Positions 11,701 to 21,700 of a DNA stretch of 64,000 nucleotides are shown here, piece after piece. Made by a program: the position numbers and the translations under genes. A model generated the notes under the pieces. That model made no database searches. It saw only the letters and a program-made list of their open reading frames with translations, and was not told the DNA's origin. The stretch comes from Litoditis marina (Eukaryota; Nematoda; Chromadorea; Rhabditida; Rhabditidae), in contig OZ038439.1 of assembly GCA_964036275.1 (NCBI GenBank), positions 16,414,330 to 16,478,329 on the forward strand. The letters are read 5' to 3'. Position 1 is the first letter of the stretch; every line of letters starts with the position of its first letter.

Positions 11701-13048
11701 TCAATTATCAATCGATACTTAATCAATATGCTCAATAGAAACAACTATTCAGAAAGTGCACGTGGATGTGAAGAAGTATGCAGTCTCGGAGCTGCCTACC
11801 TCGACGGAAGATCGATCCTCCTGGCTTACCTCTCTTTGGGCGGAGAAGGAGGAGAAGCTATGCAGGTTCGTCAAATATTCGTTCAACAGACCAAAAACAT
11901 TGAAATTTGCCGAACAACATGAATATGTTGAGTGAATGGAGCGAAATCACCCGAAAATGGTAAAAATCATCCTATTTACGTTACGTTTCCCGGGGTCTTC
12001 CCCTCTTTTCTAGAAAAAGTGCGCATGATACAATCTGCGGTGACCCTCGCAACATACTCGATATTAGGTTCTGTTCTGAGTTTTAGAAATGAAAGCCCAG
12101 CTTCTTTGGTTCAATTTCAAAGGAAGAGAGAACCAACACACCCACGTTCCAATTCTGCTATTTTTGCATTCTATTCTTTATCGATCGATGTTTCAGATTT
12201 TACAACGGCACTTTCCAGCTGGAGCCTAGTGGGGAGCGGTATGCGTGGCCGGTTAGTTAATTAAACAGTTTTGCCCAAATTAAATTCTGGCTTTTCGCTT
12301 GTTGCTTAGTCATATAGTTGGTTGATTCAATTCAGTTCTTTTTCCAATGTATTTGGGATGATGTGAGGTGTGTGGTCTCTCACATCATACTTGTATCTTT
12401 TCGTAGTTTTCGAAATGACAGTCGTAGCTAGGGCCAAAGGCCAGCAAGGTCTGACTAAGCGACGGAAAGTAGTCCGTTTTAGATGTGAACACGTCAAAAA
12501 TAATGATTTTTCCATCTAAAGTGAACCGATTTTCTTATTTTCGGTGATAAAGTAGACTGTTTTTCGAATTTTTCTGACTATTCGGACAACTTTACTGGTG
12601 TATGGCTAGGGCAGTGCGTTTCGAAACTTTTCGAAAATTTACGAGTTTGGCCGGAACAAAGGTGTATCCCCTGCTATTTCCTATTCGTGAAACCTTGTTT
12701 CGAATGTTCAGGGTTTAGGTTGACCAGATCATCAAATCACACTAGAATCCTAACAGATGTTACTTACTTTTTGAAGATTTGCCGGTCCAGATTGGTAGGT
12801 CAAATAAATATATAATACAAATTTTCTCTCGTTTTTAGGTAAATACCACGGGTGTTGGTTACTACGTGGCATTCGGAGTGTGGATTCTGTCGACGGTGTT
12901 CTGGATCCATTTGACCTACTCGTATTTCCTGGTTCAAGTGTACGTGGTGGGGGCGATATCATTCTATGCCTATGCACTCCGAACGCATAATGGAGTCGAG
13001 TTTCTCGTACTCAAATGGTTTGCAGAGGCCAAGAAACGGAACAATTGA
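8764..13048 (+). CDS. LCLAT1-family acyltransferase A (ACL-8/9/10-like)
   Basis: Exons 8764-8931, 9368-9465, 9638-9716, 10094-10234, 10647-10797, 11068-11165, 11753-11865, 12197-12251 and 12839-13048 join in frame to 370 aa. The family transfers acyl-CoA chains to lysophospholipids; the animal LCLAT1 and nematode ACL-8/9/10 group acts on phosphatidylinositol and cardiolipin in the ER membrane. Visible motifs: HX4D in NHRTRLDW (His86, Asp91), GWAMGCGSYLFLERN (about 125-139), FPEGTD (166-171) and LHPRTTGF (196-203). An N-terminal hydrophobic segment (about 7-35) and two more near 305-345 fit a membrane protein. Length matches the family. The start follows a splice acceptor and gives the expected hydrophobic N-terminus. 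Introns 1 and 6 carry foldback/MITE elements and intron 4 carries a copy of the end of exon 4. Which ACL paralogue this is remains unknown. Confidence 0.93.
8967..9180. mobile_element. hAT-like MITE in intron 1 of acyltransferase A
   Basis: A 214 bp element with perfect 11 bp ends CATACACCGCC and GGCGGTGTATG, flanked by the perfect 8 bp direct repeat ACTTCACA at 8959-8966 and 9181-9188. Homology between the arms continues inward (AGGGTCCTCTTA versus TGAGGGACCTT). TCGCGA-rich motifs recur inside. It lies wholly within the intron. The superfamily is inferred from the duplication length only. Confidence 0.83.
10319..10352 (+). repeat. Decayed copy of the end of exon 4 inside intron 4 (gene A)
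   Basis: Repeats the last about 33 nt of exon 4 (ATTACAAG...ACAGAACTATCAG) with few changes, followed by GTATTC where the true donor reads GTACTT. The offset is 118 bp from the real donor at 10235. The copy has a 1 bp insertion relative to the exon and no convincing acceptor, so it is probably a non-functional duplicate. Confidence 0.8.
11236..11575. mobile_element. Foldback element rich in GGTTACC/GGTAACC, intron 6 of gene A
   Basis: The left arm (about 11251-11345) reads TAACCGGATTTTTAGGTAAC and onward; the right arm (about 11471-11532) is its reverse complement with modest divergence. The left arm holds two tandem copies of a 42-48 bp unit ending CTTTTTTTCAGGT. The right edge continues to GATTACAAGCCCTA at 11575, resembling the AGGG-type ends of the other hAT-like elements here; the left edge is more worn and its boundary is approximate. 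More than ten GGTNACC palindromes lie in 280 bp. Confidence 0.7.
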
Positions 13049-14160
13049 TGTATGTTTAGGCTTGAAGTTTTCCCTTCGTGTTTTTGCATGATTGTAGTAG
13101 AAGTCTGACCTAATCTAAACGGAACACTTTATTTACGTTTGAGTATTTTTTTCTGTTTTTAGCATGATTGTAGTAGTAGTCTGACCGAGCCGAGATTATC
13201 AGAAGCTTGAAAGTTTGAGCCTTTATACAGAATCCCCATTTAAAAATGAATGGAGTTGAGTTGCGTTAGTTTTAATTCAGTAAAAATGGACTGACGGTTA
13301 TACCTAACACTCAAATACAATCAATCAAATAAACGTGGTTGTAGTAGATTAGTCTATCAGTGTAGACTTTTGCAAATGTAATGAATGAAATAAACGCTGT
13401 AGTAGTATCAATAAGTCCATCAGTTTAGAGTTTGTGAAAGTGGTTGCGTCTATTTGTTTTTCTCCAGTTTCTAGTCATATGACGCCTGAGGGTTGTCTTT
13501 ATAACATTATATAAAATACGTCACTATGAGTTCATACGGCATACGGCTCTTTTTTGTTTAGATTTCTGTGTTCATCTTTAGTTAATTGCTCAGTCTTAAT
13601 TCTAGTCTCGTCAAATGTCGGTTTGAAGAAAGTTTTTTCTGTGTCTAATCATTATGTACTAAATTGAGAGTTATCAGATACGGGCACATATATGATGTAG
13701 TTGTATAGTTTCATGTAAAGGGCTTTATTTATAACCAGTTGTTTTTTATTTCAAGTTAGTAATGATCTGTTTTTATGAACGTACTGTTGAGGTTGTGTTG
13801 TATTTGTATGATACATTTGTATGATGTATCCTTTCCTGGTATCTCCTGTCTAATAACTGATGTGATGAAGTACCCTAGGTTTTATGATATAAAATGTTCT
13901 ATATGTGATTTTTACAATTATATACAGGAATAATGTGATGTTCTCTATCATTTTCTTGTGAGTAAAGTTTTTAAACAACACGATTCGTTCTGTCTTGAAA
14001 GTTTTCATCTTTAATCATATCTGTCTCATGTTCGAATTTGGCCCAAGTTTATTTTCGGTTGCGCTGCTCTAAACAACTATTAGGCTTTTTGTTTCTCATT
14101 TTGTCTGTCTTTTCAGTCTCTTCTTTTTTCATAATAACGTTGTTGAATTTGCTGATGGAT
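13049..14160 (+). other. 3' flank of gene A with duplicated poly(A) signals
   Basis: No gene. AATAAA occurs at 13328-13333 and 13389-13394 inside two diverged copies of a 60 bp unit (AATAAACG...GTAGTAG...AGTC.ATCAGT.TAGA). A further local duplication, GCATGATTGTAGTAG..AGTCTGACC, is at about 13087 and 13162. The rest to the nxt start is AT-rich. Either AATAAA could serve gene A. Confidence 0.6.
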
Positions 14161-14190
14161 TGACGCAGGACGGTTATGTAGACGTGTCAA

Positions 14191-14238
14191 CGGTCCTTTA
14201 AACTGCAATTCAAAAATGTATTGCAGTTTAAAGGACCG
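14191..14238. repeat. Perfect 19 bp hairpin 42 bp upstream of nxt start
   Basis: CGGTCCTTTAAACTGCAAT at 14191-14209 and its exact reverse complement at 14220-14238, separated by a 10 nt AT-rich loop. A larger relative lies in nxt intron 1 (15275-15405). Whether it is a terminal-repeat element or a structured RNA is not decidable here. Confidence 0.9.
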
Positions 14239-14270
14239 CTTCTTTAAATTTTTGATTGTCTCATGTATTT

Positions 14271-14279
14271 TTTGTTCAG
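14271..14279 (+). promoter_or_regulatory. Probable trans-splice acceptor of nxt
   Basis: TTTGTTCAG ends one base before the ATG at 14281, the layout typical of nematode spliced-leader acceptance. An earlier in-frame ATG at 14263 would lie inside this acceptor and is therefore unlikely to be used. Confidence 0.65.
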
Positions 14280-14280
14280 A

Positions 14281-16002
14281 ATGTCTACGCCAGCCGAATT
14301 GAATGAAGCGGACGAGATTCTGTGTTCGGCGGCCAAAAACTTTGTCACCATTTTCTACGATGCGATGGACAGAAAACGGGAGAAGATCAACTATCTGTAC
14401 TGCGAAGACAGCCCGAATCTGGTGTGGAACGGGAACACGTGCGAGGGCTCGGAAAGTATTCTCAAGTAGGTTCTTGATGAACTTTATATTATTATTATTA
14501 GGTGGTATACAGGATGAATACCTGTTGTTGTTAAGTAGGTTTCAATCTTTTCACCAAGACGTATACGTCTACAGTACCTGCGAGGGGTCAGAGAGTATTC
14601 TCAAGTGGGTTATAGTCTTTTTCACCAAGACGCAAACTTCTACAGTATGATTTCAAAAGTCCCAGAGAGTTGTTGGCCATGTTCATGGCTTGGCAAACAT
14701 AAAAAAAGCTTGTGCAATATTTTTGTATCTGGTTTACTACACAAATCTATTCTGGAACACAAACACGTGCGAGGAGTCCGAAATTATTTTCAAGTGGGTC
14801 ACATCTAGAGGGTGATCGAATAATATTTGTAGTTTCATCTCAAACATCATTTTGCACGAGTTTAAACTGAACAGGATCAAACTACAAAAACGGGGAGCTA
14901 GGCTAACAAACACCGTTATGGAACGAGTTGACCCAGTAGCAAGCTGTGCAATATAGGGTAAATACATAGAGAGGCGGACGAAGATGGAACTACATATCGA
15001 TCTGATCTGCTGTTTGTAGTCTGATCCCCTGCATTCTGGTCTTATTTCGTGATATATGCTAAATATGGGGATCAAACTATACTGCAGATCAGGCCATACA
15101 GTCATACTGTTACAGTGTTCCATGACAATAAACGATCGCTCGTTCAATTACATATTAAATTCGGCCACATGCAGTCGCCTCTGGAATCGTGCAATATTCG
15201 AAGAGAGTGACCGAATTTTTGAGTTGTAGTTGTGAAATTTGTTGTTGTTTGGTCGTATAAATCGTATTAGAGCTTTATTTAAGGACTGACGATTATGTGG
15301 TCCAATCCTTCAGTCCTTCAAACTGCGATACAGTTTTCAAATTTCAATTGCAGTTTAAAGGACCGTTGCCACGGGATTGGTTCATATAATCGTCCTGCTT
15401 TAAGAAGAATTGATCAAACTTTGCGTGAATGTCCTGTTCCAGGTTCACGTCAACCATTCCCTCCACCCAACACCAGACGGTATCGATCGATGCGCAGCGG
15501 ATTCCGGACGAAATATCCGGCCTGCCCGGCTGTATGGTCATCCTAGTGGCCGGAAGTGTGACGGTGGGAGGCACGATCCACGCCTTCACTCAGACATTCA
15601 ACCTGGTTGAGGAGGATGGCAAACATAAGGTACAGGTTTAGGGTTGTTGTAGTCGATCTCGAAACTCGACAATTTGAACTCGATTAACAGCCCTAGTACG
15701 TTTGGTTCATATTGACCTGACTTTAGGCGCGGAAACATGATTTGTGTCAAAGGTTCGGGTGTGGTGTTTTCTCCAGTTCCCGATTGATTTCCGATGGCTC
15801 TAAATTCCGTTCTCGAACACGAAAAGATGTGTCGGTTCTTGTGATATTGTAATATGGTTATCAAGTATTGCATTTGCATACTGTAACCTTTTGAGAGCGG
15901 GTTATTGCTAAACTGAACGATATTAAATAAAATTGAGATAGATCCTATTTCACGAAACTATTCTTACAGGTGAAAAGTAATCGATTCCGCTACGTGGATT
16001 GA
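14281..16002 (+). CDS. nxt-1: NTF2-related mRNA export protein (NXT1)
   Basis: Exons 14281-14465, 15443-15629 and 15970-16002 give 134 aa, close to the about 140 aa of animal NXT1. The protein is a single NTF2-like domain that pairs with the NTF2-like domain of NXF1/TAP at the nuclear pore to export mRNA. Diagnostic stretches are FYDAMDRKREKINYLY (about 24-39), LVWNGN (45-50), HQTVSIDAQ with a beta-sheet core, VAGSVTVGG and the C-terminal NRFRYVD. Splice phases are consistent (2, 0). The gene sits between the two acyltransferase paralogues, same strand, 1.2 kb from A and 2.7 kb from B. Intron 1 holds two decayed copies of the end of exon 1 and several foldback elements; intron 2 carries a MITE fragment 9 bp from its donor. 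Confidence 0.92.
14574..14604 (+). repeat. First intronic copy of nxt exon 1 end
   Basis: Encodes the same TCEGSESILK reading as the true exon end and is followed by GTGGGT in place of the true donor GTAGGT. The donor offset is 139 bp (14466 to 14605). The flanking TTTTCACCAAGACG...CTACAGTA segment is itself present twice (about 14550 and 14620). Confidence 0.85.
14750..14793 (+). repeat. Second intronic copy of nxt exon 1 end
   Basis: A more diverged copy, still open in the exon frame: FWNTNTCEESEIIFK against VWNGNTCEGSESILK, followed by GTGGGT. No good acceptor precedes it, so I regard it as a relic rather than an alternative exon. Confidence 0.8.
14826..14888. mobile_element. Foldback element, TTTGTAGTTTGATC family (copy 1)
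   Basis: Left end TTTGTAGTTTCATC and right end GATCAAACTACAAA form an inverted repeat around about 35 bp. It lies in nxt intron 1. Confidence 0.7.
15013..15081. mobile_element. Foldback element, TTTGTAGTTTGATC family (copy 2)
   Basis: Left end TTTGTAGTCTGATCCCC, right end GGGGATCAAACTATA. It lies in nxt intron 1. Confidence 0.7.
15275..15405. repeat. Larger palindrome related to the nxt upstream hairpin
   Basis: Left arm AGGACTGACGATTATGTGG...CCTTCAAACTGCGAT, right arm ATTGCAGTTTAAAGGACCG...ATAATCGTCCT. The right inner arm ATTGCAGTTTAAAGGACCG is identical to the hairpin arm at 14220-14238. It ends about 40 bp before the exon 2 acceptor. Confidence 0.75.
15639..15695. mobile_element. 57 bp derivative of the satellite MITE
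   Basis: Starts TAGGGTTGTT and ends CTCGATTAACAGCCCTA, matching the ends of the 602 bp element at 1236-1837 with an internal CTCGAAACTCGA. It lies in nxt intron 2, nine bases after the donor at 15630. I see no exact target duplication. Confidence 0.65.
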
Positions 16003-18700
16003 TTTCAAAGGAGTCCCCTTCTACGCGTGAATCATCTTATTTTCTTTTGCATAAATTGTTACGTTTCAATCGTTATTACTCTCAAACGTTGGTACTTTTC
16101 GTTATTTTTGCTTTACATCTGAGAAAGCATAGATCTTGAAGATCCCAATGACATCCATATGTCTTGGGTGTATTCTATTTGTACACCGGTTGTTTCTTTT
16201 ATCGTATTATATGATTGATTGTTTTTTTGAATAATTGTTTGTTGGATTTTCAGAATGAAGAGCTTGATTTAGTGTGGTTATTTCCAGTTTCGGTTACCAG
16301 CCGTGTGTTATCGTTCTCAGTCCCGCGTATTTTGCTCGTCTTCTTGTATGTTTGTTAGACCCTTACGGTTTTACTAGAACTAGAGCTGAGTTTGTTTGAA
16401 GTTGTGTTTTTATTTGAATCTCAACCCCCTCGTAGTCTTTCAAGAGATGAACGTATGCTTTTCTGCAGTTCGTAACGTCCCACTTTAGGCCAGCGCGATC
16501 AATAGTCATTGTTTGTACTAAATATCCATGTCGGAGGAAAGAGTATCACTTTGCCCGAACCAATTGCAAGACTTTCGTGGTTCATTTCAATAGGGGGTTT
16601 GGTGGCAAATTGGATAGTTGTTGGCAAGTTGTTTGTCCTGCGCCCCTCGCCGTTTCTTTCATTATGGCAGTGACTCATCTGCTCCCGCTCTCTTTTTATG
16701 ATGAAGTGGTCGAATGATATAGACACCGTGTCAATGGAAAATCAACGGGAATTTCTCTTCATTCTGAGTGAAGCCGGCTTCCTGAAAACCTTGGTGGTTG
16801 CTGGCCTATTTTGGACATTCTTCTCACTTCATAGTCGTTTCTTCCACATAGTAGAACCTTTCTTTACCCCCCCCCTCTCTTCCCCTTCTCTCTTTCTCTC
16901 TCTATGCATTGTCTCGGCCCTTTCTCCTTCAGATCCTCACGTCGTTGCTACAATCATTGTGTCTTCTGGTTGTAGTGGTGTAGAACAGATCTCCTTTAGC
17001 TGCCAAACTAGCAACCATCCATCTCTTCTTCTTTTTGTCACTGTTTTTTGTCAGTTTCGCCAGCATCTAATTGGTCCCCGAACCGGTTTTGTTGTGTATG
17101 AACAGTCAGAGATGGACCTTGTTTGTAGTTTTGTTGTCTTCTTATCTACTCGACTCATAAAATATTGGAGCCAGCAGCTAGTGCCAGCTAGTTGCCAGCT
17201 TGGTGGCAGTCCGTGCACCGGTAATTTTCGAGTTAGACTACCTAGAAAACAACCGGTTTCCTTGTGTAGTGTCAGACAAAGATTGACATTATTCGTAATT
17301 TGTAGTTTCATTGTCATTAGCATCTTGTCGACGCTCAAAATATTCGTATGATCTAGGTAACATGCATAAGGTCTGATTCTTTTCCAGAATGTTCTCAGAT
17401 TCAGCGGTTAGCCAGAGTATTTTTGTTTGTAGTTTGGTGTTTGATCCTCACTCTGTCGACTCACAAACAAAACACAAAAAAAGCTGACAGACTTCAAAAT
17501 AGTTAAATTAGCCCTAGCGGTTTGGTGAAGCTGTCTGTTATTGTTGCCCGTGGTATCTGAGTTTTTCTCAATTTTGATGTAAATGGTTAACGTTCACCCT
17601 GTTTCCGTCTGAGCTCTGAGTAACATGCAAACATTGCCTACGAACCGCATGTTTCATTTAGTCCAAAATCCGCCAGCAGAAAGTTTTTGTTAGTTTAGTT
17701 TTGAATTGTAGAATTTTAATTTCTACCTTTCAATAAATTTGCGCTCTAGGTATCACCAGTTTGTAATAATTTCCGAAACTAGCCGAATAAGTTTAATTGA
17801 AAGGGTGGGGCTGAGATTGGTGATCACCCATATGTGGCGAAAGTTTTTTTGATAATAGCAGAGAACAAGGTCACTTTCGCTCGCCTTTATTCGTCTCTCA
17901 GCAAACACAGACAAAACCTACTGCTACCGTACCTGACTGATATTTAATCGACTTTCCTTGTATTCCCTGGCTATGAATGGTACCTGCGAAGAGCTGGGAA
18001 TATATTAAGGCCCAACCATTGATGAGGTAGTTTTGGATATTCGCCTAATTGAATGTTATTTGAATTGTTTTTCTTAGTTCTAGTCTTATAAATCTGTTTA
18101 AAGTAAAACTTTTGAGGATGTCCATTTTGTTTTTTGAAAGCTGGCTGTCACCTCTCAGGCTCAGCTGTCACCAATTGATTACGCAATGAGGGACAGAACA
18201 ACTTTCCTATTTCATAATATAATAAGTATTACATAGTTAGATAACTGCCTTTTTAGTTGTAAAAGTTCTTCAAAATTGTTGTCTGCATTTGGTTCCAGTT
18301 TCCCGTTTGACACGACTATTATAGATGATTAGTCGAGATAACCACACCACACACGAACGCCATATGTCGTTTTATTATTCGCGAGCCTCACGAATCATTT
18401 CGGTGCTATTTTACAACGATTTTGAGCAAAGTAATACTGTGTTCCGTAGAAATATTGTCCCGATTTTTTAAGCATTCGGTGTGAAATTCTGCTGTCAATC
18501 TCCGATTACCTTTAAAGTAACAAAGCCTAGAGAGCTTAGAGAGCTCATGGCATTGTGGGTGTACTTGTAGTATCCATTATCTGAATTCATCTGCATTGTT
18601 TCCATGTGTTTATCTTGTAGTTTCCACAACGTTATCGGAGCGCGTAAAAGCTGGTTATAATTTATTTTTTGATCTCCAACCTTTGATCTCTGATCTCACT
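16003..18700. other. Intergenic stretch between nxt and acyltransferase B
   Basis: No gene supported. The longest frame (16698-17351, plus strand, 217 codons) has no recognisable domain, contains a pyrimidine-rich low-complexity segment near 16868-16900 and two diverged copies of a local duplication (AACCGGTTT..TTGTGTA near 17080 and 17250), so it is probably chance. Confidence 0.6.
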
Positions 18701-18709
18701 TTTTTTCAG
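18701..18709 (+). promoter_or_regulatory. Probable (trans-)splice acceptor of acyltransferase B
   Basis: TTTTTTCAG-type acceptor ending 7 nt before the start codon at 18717. Confidence 0.6.
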
Positions 18710-18716
18710 CCCACCG

Positions 18717-21700
18717 ATGAGTTCTCCCGGTGAGCCGCCGGTAGTGACTGGCGTCCAGCCATTGTGCACGCGTCTACGAGGATGGACATTCTCCCTCTTC
18801 CTCTTTTTGTCTTCCATCTTCGGTAGGTCAATTGTTTTGGAGCTTTTTTAGCCTAGTTTTGGTTTGGTAGTTTGGTTGTATACAGTAGTTTTGGTTCTTT
18901 GGTGAGCCAATCGTTCCAAAGTTTCTCAGAGGGATTTGGTTTCAGTTTATTTTCATTTTCCATTTTTGGTAGGTCAATTGCTCCGGTTCAACTATTCTTC
19001 AAAAAGGATGCTGCTTTAACAAATAAGTAACATTAGCTAGTTTTCACTGAGAAATACCTAATTTCGGTTCCTTCTGGCTTAATGACTTGACCATACGTAC
19101 TATGTTATGATGAAATAGGCGAAAGTTGGATTGAATCAATACTTTCATAAAGTTGTACGAATAGCCATAAGAATAACCGGGCAATTTTGTTCGTATCTGA
19201 AAGATTTACCGTTTATTGATGCGAAATGAGGGGAGTATTGTTGACGAATAGTCACCATAACCAGTAAGGTGCGACTATTTAACAAAAAAAGTAGTCCGTT
19301 TGTAGATTTAAACAAGAGACAATTAATTATTTTGCAACAAAAATAGACAAGTTCTCTCGTGTTGGCAAAAACGTAGTTAATTTTTCAAATTTTTTTCTTA
19401 TCTCGGACAATTAGACGGAAGTCTGATGGTCACAGCCTATCGATGTGTGGTTCAGGTGCAATGTACATCATCACGCCGCTGCTGCCGTTTCTGTTCTGGA
19501 ATCCGCCGTTGTGGCGGAAGATTATGGACAGACTCATCGGCTTCTGGGTCATCATGCCGGGGGTTCGTTTTTCGAATCAGATTTGGTTTTTGGCACAGTT
19601 TATTGAGTTCCGATTGATCCACCGTAACTTTCCGAATACCGTCAGAGGTTCTGGACCAAACACCACCCCCTGAGTTTTTCGGGTTGCCAGCCAAACATTA
19701 TCTGCTCTCTCCTGTGTCATTCACCCATGGCTAGTTTTGTATCCATAAAAGGTGGCACTCCAATGTAGGAAATAATTGAAGTACAAGACAATTTTGTAGT
19801 GAAGCAGAGTAAATACATTTATAATAGTGACAATGATAATAATAAACTGATATTTTTCAGGCCCTGATGACGTACCTGTTCGGTGCGTCCATCAACATCC
19901 GGGGCGACCTGATCGAGTACGGAGAACCGGGTATCATAATCATGAATCATAGAACCAGGCGAGTGGATATATTGTGCTTCTTTAGAACAATTTGAGTTTT
20001 TTTTTCATTTTGGTAAAGTTGGACTATTCGATCAGATTTTGCTAGTTGACCATCATTGTCGTGAACCATACAACAGGGTAATATACAGAACAGAACTCTT
20101 TTTCATTCAAATTTGGCATAAAATAGATCAATATTGCCAGAAAATGGGCTTCTTCTCGGTATATGACCGTTTTGAAATTTGAAATCGAGAAATGATCTCC
20201 TTTGAATAACAGATGAATATTTCTGTCGAGTTGTGCGTTTGCTGCGAAAAATGTTAAAACTATTCTATTCAGCCGACAAGAAATACGCAATGGTTTGGAG
20301 ATAATTCTATAAGTAAACCTGTAAAATCTAAAAATATTAGATCCAGGCACTTGATGTGGTTACCGCATGTAGCTGTTCCAAGCTGATACCGTGAAGTTTT
20401 CGTCATTGTGTAATGAAAATTACGTTTAACTGCAGGCTGGACTGGTTGTTCTTCTGGAATGCCCTCTACAAAATGGATCCCTGGCTGTGCACTTCGGAGA
20501 AGATCACCTTGAAGGGAATACTCAAGTATGTCCCAGGGGCTGGTGAGTGTTTTCAAATGATTCCTCTAAATGTAACTTTAAATGAATGTTTTAAACGACA
20601 CCTTTCATGCTTTAAATGTATTTCATGCTGGTTGATACTAGCGAAGCGTTTTACTTTAAGGAAATGACAATTTGTTTTACTTTTAAGAAATGACAATTTC
20701 CAATGCTTAGTTCAAGTCCACAGCAGTAATGTGTGAGTAATTTTCAAAAAGGGATGCGCTTTGTAATTACAAATACAATACGCCAATTTTCATAGATTTG
20801 CTACAGTATTATCTCGTGGTAGTAATAGCGAAGCGCCGTTTGATCTCTGACTGATGGCAGCTTTTATTATTTTGACCAAATCCTCTACTGCTGATTCACA
20901 CAGCAGTAAGATATCACTCTTTTTGAAAAAAAAAATGCATTTTGGGAACAATATACGTGAGTTCTCATAGATCTCGCTCAAAACATACCTAGTTCATCAT
21001 AAGCAGAAAGGTTTGATTGGATGGTTGATCATGGTTACTTTGGTCCCTCAGTGGTTTATCTGTATTTTCAAATTGATATCTGATGGTTTCCACTTGTTCA
21101 GGCTGGGCAATGGGCTGCAATTCATTCATCTTTCTGGACCGATCTTTCGACACGGACAAGACGAAAATCGACAGAATGCTCGACTATTATGCCAAAGTCG
21201 GCTTGAATTATCAGGTGGGTTCATCAATAAACGCGCTCCTGTTTTGCTCATTCAAGAAAATTTCCTATTTGTTGGCAGAAACTGAGTTTACGTAGTTAGA
21301 GTCCAGTTTGAATTCTGACCCTTTTCCTCTTTTACCTTTTTTTGGTTTCAGCTTTTAGATTGAATAAGGGTCAGCAAACACCAGTTAAGTTGAGTAGCCA
21401 CATAAACTTGAGAAAACGGGCAATTTTTTTGCCAAAATCGGGAAAGCTTCTTGTTCACAGTTCCGCGCAATACGTCGGATTAATGAATAACACAATAATA
21501 AACAATTTTGTTCAACTTTATGAAATCGTATGTGTTTTTCAGTTGCTTCTCTTCCCCGAGGGGACGGATAAATGCCCTAAGGCCACAGAGCGAAGTCGTA
21601 TTCACGCGGAGAAGAAGTCATTGGTTCACTACGACTACGTACTTCACCCGCGCACCACCGGATTCGTCCATATTGTGCAGAACATGCGGAAAGGTACGGT

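Noticed and set aside
14263..14280. Earlier in-frame ATG for nxt
   Set aside because: It lies within the TTTTTTGTTCAG acceptor and adds residues not expected in the family.
16698..17351. 217-codon open frame, plus strand
   Set aside because: No recognisable domain, contains a pyrimidine tract and an internal non-coding duplication, and its codon use does not resemble the real exons nearby.
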